Source: Pseudoneurospora amorphoporcata
Taxonomy: Eukaryota; Ascomycota; Sordariomycetes; Sordariales; Sordariaceae
Length of the DNA stretch: 21,129 nucleotides
NCBI GenBank assembly: GCA_033297205.1
Contig: MU859403.1
Coordinates: 1 to 21,129, forward strand
Direction: 5' to 3'
Part shown: in pieces, positions 1 through 9,030 of the stretch
Layout: the number at the start of each line of letters is the position of its first letter
Numbering within the stretch: position 1 is the stretch's first letter
Program-made: the position numbers and the translations under genes
Notes under the pieces: generated by a model
What the model was told of the DNA's origin: nothing
Databases searched by the model: none
The model's input: the letters and a program-made list of their open reading frames with translations, nothing else

Positions 1-81
1 CATAAGAAGGCCTTGAAGCCCAACCTTCTCCTGGAGGTTGAGAAGATCAACAAGGCCTTCGAGACCAAAGAAGTTTATTAG
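1..81 (+). CDS. 3' end of an unidentified protein, cut by the window edge
   Basis: Frame 1 is open from the first base to a TAG at 79-81 and gives 26 residues ending in EKINKAFETKEVY. The segment is rich in Lys, Glu and Leu and could form an amphipathic helix. It is too short to assign a family. The sequence just after it loses coding character and becomes AT-rich, so this is either the true C-terminus of a gene to the left or a fragment next to a decayed repeat. I see no splice acceptor that must be used. Confidence 0.3.
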   Translation, partial: HKKALKPNLLLEVEKINKAFETKEVY

Positions 82-1794
82 TTGAATTTGAACTACTGTT
101 CCAAGCCCTGATCACAACCCTTATCACACTACCTCAGGCAATTAAGCACCCATACCAGCGCATAGCCTTAAAGGATAGGCGACAAGGTCCGCCCTACGGG
201 CCAGTCTTTCTTCTCTTTTCTTCTCGTAGAACCTTAATCGATTATTCTAGTGTTAGCACCTACGTACCGCTCTACTGTCCCCTTACATCTAGTACAGTTA
301 ATTAGAAATAGCTTTAAATTTATAATTAAATAAGTATAGGCAATTGTATTAGAGGACTATTTACTACCGTTGGTATATTCAATACCTAAATAGCTTTAAG
401 CGGTTATTGCTATAAATAGCGGGTATATTAGCTTTTAATAGGTAACAGTTACGAAATGGTATTTGAATTTTCTAAATTTTAGTATAGGAAATGTACTGAT
501 TCTCTATAATTTTGTTATCTCTGTTCTTGATCTGTAGGCTTCAAATGCGTGATTTTATTAGTTTTACCCCCTGTAAACCCCCCTTGTCGAAAACCCTTGT
601 ATGTACCGAGCTAACGAACAAACCAGGGGTGATGTGTACACTACACCGCCTAGGTACGTACCTTGCGGAGACTGACCTCCAAGCTGCATTCCCCACAGTG
701 GAAGCAATGCGCGGTGCAGGGGCAAGCGCATCTCCAACTGAAGTCTAAAATCCAATCGAACTTCAACAAAACACCACCCAACATCACACTCGCACCATGT
801 GACAAGAAAGGAATATGTCAAGTTGACCCAACCTGACCATATGAGAGGCTTGTGGCTGGCATTCGTGATCTAGTGGCCTCATTCGCCAACGCCGTGTAAC
901 TACCCACTTTCCAACTCCTTCTTTCGCAAGTGACAAATTCTTTCTTGGAAGAAGATCGGTGATCACCATCCCATAGACAGGAAAGAACACTTGGGCCTCC
1001 CCCGCATTTCTTTCGATTCCAGATCCAATGACCTAAAGTATTGGACCTTTTTGTCCATTCTTCTCCACAAAATCTCCAAGCTTAATTTCCACTTGGTTCG
1101 CTTGGCCCGACTTGGCCTGCTTTTTGGTGTCCCCTTGGCATTTCGATTTTGATTTCGATCCCAGCTGAGCACGTTCAACTCCAAAAACAGAACTTGCGAT
1201 CGAATGATGGAAGCGCCGTCAACTGAAGAAACGAAACGGGACAGGAAGCCGGCAAGATCGCCAAGCTTGGGCTGCGAGCACCGAGCTCAGCTTGCCTTGT
1301 TTGTTTCACCTCGACGCCGGTGCTCAGTCCTCGGCCTCACATGTGCGTCTGTATGGCGTGTGCAACCGTACCCGGCCCCGGACCGGACCGGAAATTCCAC
1401 TTATTGCGGTTGAAATCCGGAGCCGGCGCCAGATCCTCGTATCCCGGTGTCGGGGGATCCACTCGGCCACTCCCTTCGGTCTGTCTTGTATCAGCCGATT
1501 ACAGCTCGAGTACTGCCGTGTTGAAGATTTCAATGCAACGTATATTGTCATGTTAAGCTCCGTTTCTCGTGCCTAAAAATACGCTGTCTAGACTGTATCC
1601 CTAACTTGATGACGTCTGTGATCATGATGCGCTTGAACCAGTCAGTTCAAAAAAACAACCTCATCCAGCGTTCGCGGTAACCAATCCATTACATTCCTTC
1701 TCAAGAGCTCAGTCATAAACCCATTCCCGTTTGAGGAACTTGGTTATCAGGTCGAAGAGTCCGACTCAATCTCCATCGAAACTGAGTGATCAGA
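82..1794. other. Non-coding region with an AT-rich patch
   Basis: No convincing gene was found. Open frames here (for example 512-748 and 1292-1576) are short, overlap on both strands and resemble no family. The stretch at about 250-520 is strongly AT-rich: hand counting gives roughly 26% G+C over 301-480, with many TpA and few CpA or TpG steps. The rest (about 540-1794) has normal base composition. It holds the right-hand flank and presumably the 3' UTR of the kinase gene, which ends at 1795 on the minus strand. Confidence 0.6.
250..520. repeat. AT-rich, RIP-like relic
   Basis: The block is dense in TA dinucleotides and broken by stops in all frames, unlike the GC-balanced DNA on both sides. 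Repeat-induced point mutation in ascomycetes turns CpA into TpA and leaves this kind of TpA-rich trace. No terminal repeats or transposon ORF can be recognised, so the source element is unknown. An ordinary AT-rich spacer is the alternative. Confidence 0.4.
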
Positions 1795-3579
1795 CTAGGA
1801 ACTCTTCATCTCGACATCGACCACCGAAACATCGACCTGGGGATCTTCCTTCTCAAGAACTAGGGGGCTTTCCATTTGCACATCAGTAGCCGAATCATCG
1901 GCATCCTCAGGACTTCCCACTATCTCGGGAGTGCCCCGGAGACTGGCAGCCTTAGCAGCAGCCACTTGTTGTGCTGTAATATCCAGGGCATTCTGGATGG
2001 CAACGGTTATTTCATGAGCCTTTGCCCTCTCATTCGGTTTGGGCCGTAGCATAGGCCGCAGGAAGCCCAGCTTCTGATACTCCGAGTTGCGTACTCCAGC
2101 GGCGTTTTGCTGCCAAACTGCTTCGACAGCTTCCGAGAATAACCCTTGCTCCACCTTATCCCACACGACGTGCGGTATGGTCGTTGCGTGCGGTCTTCCT
2201 GAGACACACACCATAGTCATGGCCAACGCCCACACATCGGCTGGCGGTTGCGTTACTTGCGTGCCGCCCTCTTTTTCTTCGAGAAGGCCCGTCCACTCAG
2301 GTGGACGAAATAGCGGCCTGTAGAAGTCGTCTTGGCGAACCCATGATTTTCCGCGAGCCCATGATCTTCCGCTGTTGCCGAAATCAGCCAGTCGAAAGTT
2401 GACATCGCCGTTGCTGGATCGCTTGTACAGAATGTTCCCGGGGTTAACATCCTCGTGGACGATGTTCCTTTTCGCCAGATAGTCAAGTGCGAGAAGCATC
2501 TGAGAGAGGAGGGAACTCCACAAGTCTTCCGGTAACAAGGGGCCTGTGACGTCAAACTTCATGCCTGCGATATCCCTTCCCTCCATCCAGCCCAAGAATA
2601 CATCGTTTCTGTCCTTGTCCAAGTCGTGCCCCAAGTACTCAACGATGTGACCGATGTGAGGCTAATATATGAGACCATACGTTAGTTGATCTGCCTCAAC
2701 TCCCAGTGACCATGCGATCTGGAAACTCACGTGATGTATCAACTCTAGGTGCTTGAGTTCGTTTAGGGCTGCTTTTCGATTGCGCCATGGATTGGACTCG
2801 GTGAATCTCTTGATGGCGACCTGTTTGCCAGAATCCTCGTCCATGCCCATCATTACCGAAGCCTCTTCCCCTCTGCGGTCATGCCCTGAGGGACAAGTGT
2901 AAACAATCGCGAACGGGGGGCGACCAGGTAAATTTGCCGTTGGGCCATGGGACAACCTCTGCTTGTGTTTGACAAACGCCGACTGGATCTTGTCCGATAT
3001 CTTCCAAGCGGGTGCATCCTCCCATACAACGTCAAATGTATAGACAACGCACGCTTTGTCATGTCGAGTATTCACCGTCAGGCTGTACTTCTCGCCGGGC
3101 ATCAGGGCCGCCGTCTCTCCTCCCTTGAGGCTGGTACGTTGGGCTGTAGGGGGGGAAAAACCTCGGTACCCGGGTAGGTTGCTTTCGGGGATATGGTGAG
3201 TGACGACGACGCCGCCCGTTTGTAGACTTTCATTGGCACGTATGAGAAGGACGTGGGTTTCGGGGTCGATCACAACCGAAAATAATTGCGAATCATCGGT
3301 AGGGAGCCAGAGGTCACCGTCTTTGCCTACTGTAACCACGACATCGGCTCTCCCGTGTGAAGTTTTAGATCGTTGTACATGGTAGCCGATGTCGAGAAGG
3401 AACTCATGATAGAGCTCGCCTGGGACAACGGTACAGAAGTTTCGGTTAAGCTCATAGATGTCCCTGGGCGGAGCCAGGACGCCAGAGCGAGTTCGGAGAA
3501 GAAAGATTGATTCCGGGTGAAATACGGGCGAATTGGTTATAAAGGCGAACGACTGACTAGAAGATGATGCCCCAGCCAT
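1795..3579 (-). CDS. Divergent serine/threonine protein kinase with N-terminal FHA-like region
   Basis: Two exons, 3579-2731 and 2661-1795, encode 571 residues. The 69-nt intron (2730-2662) starts GTGAGT, has a CTAAC branch site and ends TAG. Splicing joins ...LELIHH to PHIGHIVEYLG in frame and restores a continuous kinase domain. Visible motifs are VAIK (Lys257), the alpha-C Glu274, the catalytic loop HEDVNPGN (His352-Asn359), DFG (Asp376), PPE for APE (403-405) and DVW (Asp425). The Gly-rich loop is not recognisable, the HRD Arg is Glu, and the catalytic-loop Lys is Asn356, so activity may be weak or atypical. Residues 1 to about 190 are beta-rich and resemble degenerate FHA domains found before some fungal kinases (inference). 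The tail after about residue 500 is acidic. It is probably a cytosolic or nuclear signalling protein; the substrate is unknown. Confidence 0.88.
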
Positions 3580-3825
3580 TCTTTCGGTATCTGAAGATGA
3601 GCGTATATTTTATGAAGTGGTAAGGCCGATTTCGTCGCTGGCGTTTCCAATAACAAGTTGCTCAACGTCAACCTGGAGTCCGTTGCTTTATGTACGGGTT
3701 ATCCTAGACCTGCCCGAGGGACTGATGCATTATGTCGATGGGAAGGCTAGCTGAGCAACATGAAGTAAGTATGAATCCGCGGTCACAACTTACCTTACGG
3801 AACTTTCGTGTCCTCTCAACCTGCC

Positions 3826-4098
3826 ATGTTAACCATGACTTACCACGCAGCAGGCGCACTCGAGCCTTCGACAGTAGTCACCATTGCGGACTTTCTTCAA
3901 CGTTCAAGGCGAGAACTAAAGGCTAAGATGGAATCAGCAAGAGAAGACCAGGCAGGTCACTATGGAGAAGCCGAATTACTTAGATTGTGTCTCAACACTT
4001 CCGACAGGAACACACAGCCAGAGATCGATGAACGCTTGAATATCTCAAATCCCATGTTGAATATCTCAAATCCCATGAGAAAGTCTCGACTGGCTTGA
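3826..4098 (+). CDS. Doubtful small ORF, 90 aa
   Basis: An ATG at 3826 opens 90 codons ending in TGA. The middle part is charged and helix-prone (ADFLQRSRRELKAKMESARE), which is more protein-like than its surroundings. The C-terminal end contains a perfect 21-bp tandem duplication (4036-4077) that keeps the frame and repeats the seven residues LNISNPM. A second in-frame ATG at 3835 is possible. A strong GTAAGT at about 3765 and a CAG near 3850 could mark an intron, but the upstream frame then meets a stop. No family is recognised. It may be a short protein, an exon of a decayed gene or chance. Confidence 0.22.
   Translation: MLTMTYHAAGALEPSTVVTIADFLQRSRRELKAKMESAREDQAGHYGEAELLRLCLNTSDRNTQPEIDERLNISNPMLNISNPMRKSRLA
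4036..4077 (+). repeat. Perfect 21-bp tandem duplication
   Basis: Two adjacent identical 21-base copies (4036-4056 and 4057-4077), each beginning TTGAATATC and ending CCCATG. The unit length is a multiple of three. Confidence 0.95.
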
Positions 4099-5632
4099 CC
4101 AGGGGCACTCTTCCATCAGCATCGCGAAACGTACCTGCCTTCTACACTTTGTCTTTCTGGAGATATACAGGTGGAAGGAAGTCACGACAGGCTTCACCTG
4201 AACATGAAGTAACAGCACATGACTGGGTGCAGCATGACGCCAAACATCCAGATGATTCTTTCTCTGCTGTAGCGGGAGAGTGGATGAGCATACTGTCACC
4301 GCTCAACTGAGCCGCTGAGCCTTGAGGTAGTTCGCAATAAGCTAGTCCCAACTTGCCTGAGTAAAGCGTCAGCAAAGAGCTAACCGGGTGTTGTCAGCAG
4401 TATACAGGTAGTACCGCCGCATTTGCAAATTGGCATTGATGAAGGATTCCAGGTTAGGAATCTCTGGGCCTTTCTTTCTTCCACTTGTTCCCAAAGGGTG
4501 CTTTCACGTCGTCAAAGGGGGAAAGGATAAAGCATCGATCTCGGGCGGCAGGTGAAGCAGGGCGGTAACCACCGTGACTTGGCTTGCCACGCCTGCCCAC
4601 TGGTCTGTATCGGCCAGATTGTGACTGTGATGATAGGGGGAAGGTGCAGGTGAAACCACGAGACGGGCCAAGGTACGTATATAGCGGACGACGCGCGTCT
4701 ATGGTCGTTGCCAGACGTGATGTGCGCGATGTTTGGTGATTGAAGGAGCGACTTGAGCTCTTGGCAGTGTCTTTGGGTACATATCAAAAGGGACCCACCA
4801 AACGTCCACATTTTGCGCCAATTGGCATCTATGATTGGTCAAGCTGCCGCAAGCTCTACGCTCAGACCAAGTACCTACTTCAATTGCCTGCCCGCGTCTT
4901 CTTTGAGTACTACCTCCAGACCTGGTTCTTCTTCCGTCCCTGACAACGTCCTTGACCTCAGCTGCAACTTCTCTGGCAAGGCTCCCCAGATCCACGCCCC
5001 AACATTCACTGCGACGTGAAACAACGGCGAGTGTGATGATTGGGTCAAGGCGACGGCAGTCATTTTTGATGCTGTGTTTCGGCAATGTCCACTGGTCGCC
5101 AACGTCACAATGCCCATAGTCGACAAGGAGGCAACAACATGGTCCCCCTTTTGCCTGGGTCCCCAATGCTGCCTCGTCGCCTTTCTCCAGGATGAAATAT
5201 GCTCATGTTCCAGAATCCTGCAGCTAGCCATCGCCGCGCGTCAATGACTGCGACTGTCCATCCGCCCAGACGAATACGATTAGCGAACATGTATCCTAGG
5301 CGAAGCTTAATCCGGATCTGTCACAGGGAGCTTGATCTAATCTGAGAGTTTGGCTTCTCAGCATGTCTTGGAGCCATGGCATGGACAAGGTCGCCAGCGC
5401 AAACACCAAGGCGGCTGAATAAGGTCCATGGATGGTCTCGACACTCTACTTATACCATCTCCTCAACCCGCTTGTATCTTCTCAGCCATGCTTTGCTGAC
5501 TTCTATACTGGGTTTCTCATCTGGTCTCTTCGCTCTTCATCCGTTCGTTCTATTACGCCCTGGTGGCTGTTGTTTGTGATACCCCTTTCATCGTAGAGGG
5601 TCACCGCGGGTGTTGGTGTCTGCTCGTTCTCT

Positions 5633-5640
5633 TATATAAG
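5633..5640 (+). promoter_or_regulatory. TATA box of the oxygenase fusion gene
   Basis: TATATAAG lies about 100 bases before the chosen ATG (5740) and is followed by a pyrimidine-rich leader, as expected for a Pol II promoter in an ascomycete. Its presence argues for the chosen start and suggests the locus was once expressed. Confidence 0.55.
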
Positions 5641-6004
5641 TCGAGCCTTTTTGGCAGCCCAAGGTCCCAATTTTCTTGGCCAACATCACACCCCAAGAGG
5701 TCTTCTCAACGCCACTTTCTAATATCTTCTTCCTCAACAATGCAGTCATGTCCTGTGTCTGGTATGGCTGGTGCTCAATGCCCCGCCGGTTCCATGTCTA
5801 GCCAGGGTAGGTCCAGCAGCCGTCTTGGACCCCGTGGTTGCTCGTTCTCGGGATACTCTCAACCTGGTGATATCCATGCCGCCTTCGATATCCTGCGTGG
5901 AGTTGATGCGGAGGAGTGGCTTCGTATGAGGTTCGTTCCCATCAACCCCCTATATTAACCTTGGCTTTCAGACAAGAAAATCGCTGCAGCCGGCTTTATC
6001 CAGG

Positions 6005-7477
6005 GAGCGCAAGTCCATCAATGACTTGCTATACAAAAACATACCATCAGCTCGCGAGATTAGGGCTGTCAAAAATATTGACACCCTCACAGCCTCCGAG
6101 CACGATGTCCTTGCAGTAGCCTTAGGTGCGCCGGCGAGACAGGTCATGTTACGGGCTGAGGAGATAGGTCCGGCAACGGGTTGGAAGGACGGTTATCTCA
6201 GTGCCGAACATGGCTTTTGCCCTCCCGACTACAACGAGGCCGCCGGAGCCCTCGCCAACTCCCCCGGAAGAATATGGTCTGACCTATGCGAACGCATGCC
6301 TGGTTGTTTCGCAAGGGGTCGTGGCCGCGAGTCGATCGCTGCCTTGCCGCTGATTGAAGCGATAGCGGAGATCATTCCAGACAAGGCGCTCTGGGCCGCC
6401 CATGTCACTCTTGGACTGTTGTGTCACGCGTACCGCTACGAGGAAAAGTACGACGGCAACCAAGGCGTCACGGTCAATCCTACAAAGTTCAAACCCAACT
6501 GCGAGATAGGCGATGACCTCGGTGACGAGTTTATCGGGATACCGCGATGCATCGCTCTCCCATTTCTTCAGGTTTCCCACCGAATCGGCCGACCCATCCC
6601 ACATCTCACATTTTTCGACCAGACTTCCTTCAACATGAAGCTCAAAGATCCTAATTCTACGTATCCCTATATCGGCAGATTCGATAACATGGAAACCCGG
6701 TGGCCCATCTTTGGCGAGAGAACAGAAATGGCCTTCCAGAAGGGCTGTGCGGATACTTCGGCCTCTTTTCAACATGGTCCCGATGCCATTGCCAGCTGCC
6801 AGGAACATGTGATGAACAGAAACTCGGAAGGCCTGTTACGAGAACTAGTACGCCTGAAGGAAATCCTCGAACGCATGCCGAACGCATTTCACACCATCAA
6901 CACCAACCCGAACTCTGGAGAGAATTACGTACCAGGTCACCAGTGGGTGCGGTACGCAAGGTTTTCGGCATCCCTGAGCAAACGTTGCCCGGCCTCATCT
7001 GGCTTGCAGTCCCCCCCATACCTGGTCATGGATGCCTTTTTGGGTCGCAAAAAGTACAACTCCTTCTTGGGCGCCGAAGGAATTCACCTGCGCGCATGAT
7101 TGCCTTCCAACTGGAGAGCTTTTATTGCTGCCATTGAGTATCACTACCGTATTCCCGAGTTTGTTCAACAGTCGGGAGACCCAATGCTGATGGGTGTGCT
7201 TGATGGCATTGTCGAAGCCTACACTGGCGAATGAGGTTTCATGGGTACCCATCGATATAAGGTATTCGGTCTTCTTGAGGTTGCCGGCAAGACTGGCCGG
7301 AGCGAAACCAATGGATTATCGGGCGCACCGGACTCAAACGCTAGGCCTTGGGAGGAAACGCACAAGCAGTTCTCGGAGGCCATGAAAGAGCGCCTCGAGC
7401 CCTATCGCGGCAATATTTTCGTTGAACCTCATGAGATGCGTGGCACCTTTGAGGAATGCGGTACAGGTCTCGAGTTC
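6005..7477 (+). other. IDO-like heme dioxygenase module (within the pseudogene)
   Basis: Frame 2 from about 6005 reads a helical heme-dioxygenase fold. Recognisable parts include PLIEAIAEIIPDKALWAAHV, the DPNSTYPYIGRF stretch and the C-terminal GTHRYKVFGLLEV followed by AGKTGRS. The His of THRYKV (codon 7250-7252) matches the position of the proximal heme ligand of IDO (in human IDO1, the His in RSYHLQIV). Both TGA stops (7097 and 7232) fall before this His, so a terminated product would lack heme ligation. The family oxidises tryptophan or related indoles. The substrate of this fused form is unknown. Confidence 0.75.
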
Positions 7478-8775
7478 TGAGCCGTTCCTTTGTTGATTCG
7501 GACCCCAGTCGTACTCTCGCCATGGTAACGTTGGACATCCAGAACACGGGCATCACTTGGCAACCAGGCGATAGACTTGCCGTGATGCCTCTAAACAGCT
7601 GGGAAGAATGCGCCAAGGTTGCCGCGGCACTTGGGCTAGGAGACTACCTTGAGACTCGAGTTGCGTTGAGCCAGAAGTGGGAACGCTTCTCGCAGCACTT
7701 GGGCGCGGTCACTCATTCATCTCCTCCAGAGCTGACAGTCAAGGATATCTTGAGGAGAGGCCATATTGCCCCAATCACCAAGGAACTTGCTCTCAAGGTC
7801 CACGACCTTCTTCGGGCGTCATCTAATACGGCACTCCAGGTTCTTGCCACTGAGGAATGGCCTGTCAGGGGAACGCTGGGCGACTTGCTCCAGAGTGCGG
7901 TGGCTGATACCAATCCTACCATTTGGGATCGTGCATTTGACCTGACAGGTGATCTGTCGTGGCTAGCCGATCTCATTGCTGTCGAAGTACCTAGGACTTA
8001 CTCAATTTCCACTTATTCGGGGGATTTGCTTCCGTCCACTGTCGACTTGACTATTTCCCGTGCTGAGTACAAGCTTTGCTCTACATTTGCTGGCGACGAG
8101 GAAATTACCTGTGCAGGTGTCGGAAGTGGTTTCCTCAACCCCTTTGTTTCATCCAGCGGTGAGTTTATCGAGGCAGAAGAAGAGATCCTCATTGGGGTGT
8201 CTAGGCCCCTTAACTTCCAACTTCCTATCGACCGTGCAGCACCCTGTGCCTACTTTGCTGGTGGCAGCGGCATTGCGCCATTCCGCAGCTTCTGGCAGGC
8301 AATGTTCGCTTCTCACCAGAACTAAGCTGGAAGGGACCTGCTCTATCTCGGAGTTCAGTCACGCGACAAATTCTGCTATGAAGATGAATTACGAGACTAC
8401 ATTGATGCCGGCCTTATGGAGGTTCATCTGGCATTTTCCCGCGACACGAGGGGTCTGGTCTACGACAAGCGGACCCACGATCTGGTCGAGAAGGACATGC
8501 CGCCCCGGTATATCGATGCTCTCATAGTCGAGCAAGCTGCCACAATTTCCGAGCTTGTCATGTCCAAGAAACAAGGAGGGCTTGGAGGTTATTTGTACGT
8601 TTGCGGGTCTGTTGCTGTCTTTGACTCGGTCATGAACGGCATTCGCAAGGCCTTGTACAACCACTGCACCGCTACGATGGAGACTGTTGAGGTAATCATT
8701 AACAAGGCTTTTGCTGAACGTCGCTTTATGCTTGATGTTTTCATGACGCCCAAGCCACTGCCCTGCAACCTTCCT
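7478..8775 (+). other. FAD/NADPH reductase module (within the pseudogene)
   Basis: In frame 1, the sequence SRSFVDSDPSRTLAMV onward matches the FAD-binding half of cytochrome P450 reductase and sulfite reductase flavoproteins. It shows QPGDRLAVMP, PRTYSIST (FAD contact), GVGSGFL and YFAGGSGIAPFRSFW (NADPH pyrophosphate loop). After the TAA at 8323-8325 the same frame goes on with AGRDLLYLGVQSRDKFCYED and GGYLYVCGS, the usual NADPH-domain C-terminal motifs, so the stop interrupts one domain. No FMN (flavodoxin) domain is visible upstream, so electrons would have to pass from FAD directly to heme or b5. Confidence 0.8.
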
Positions 8776-9030
8776 ACCATTCCGCTTTCCCAGTTAGCAC
8801 GTCAAACTGGCCATCGTCCTGGTGGTCGCATCTGGATCGGCGTACATGGCAGCGCTTATGATGTCACAGATTTCTGTCCTATGCACCCGGGAGGCACACT
8901 CATCCTCAAATCCAACGCTGGCGGCGACTGCTCCAAATCGTTTGACAATTTGGCGCATACCAACAACCCGGAGGTCAATAGCTTGCTCACAAAGTATTTC
9001 GTTGGCCAACTCACGCCCAAGCCCGAGTTT
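8776..9030 (+). other. Cytochrome b5 module (within the pseudogene)
   Basis: A complete b5 heme-binding domain: RIWIGVHGSAYDVTDFCPMH is followed by PGG, and the second axial ligand lies in FDNLAHTNNPEV. Both heme histidines (the HPGG His and the NLAH His) are present. It follows the NADPH domain after a short Pro-rich linker, so it could carry electrons from flavin to the dioxygenase heme. The region after it (about 9050-9800) is a helical domain I do not recognise, ending in a Gln-, Met- and Pro-rich tail. Confidence 0.85.

Larger units (their letters stand above)
3580..5739. other. Spacer between the kinase and the oxygenase fusion (divergent promoters)
   Basis: The kinase (minus strand) and the fusion gene (plus strand) point away from each other, so this 2.2-kb spacer should hold both promoters. 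Apart from one doubtful ORF (3826-4098) and a TATA box (5633-5640), I see no supported feature. Overlapping frames at 4699-5231 on the minus strand have no family character. Pyrimidine-rich stretches at about 5500-5740 fit a fungal 5' leader. Confidence 0.6.

Noticed and set aside
4699..5231. Two overlapping minus-strand frames of 155 and 118 codons
   Set aside because: They overlap each other in different frames, resemble no family, have mixed composition, and lie in a spacer opposite other small frames. Open by chance.
7097..7234. Stop-codon recoding (TGA as Trp or Sec) as an explanation of the broken oxygenase
   Set aside because: A TAA stop and a frameshift also break the gene, and the kinase, glucanase and quinoprotein genes in the window use standard codons. 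Decay or sequence error is simpler.
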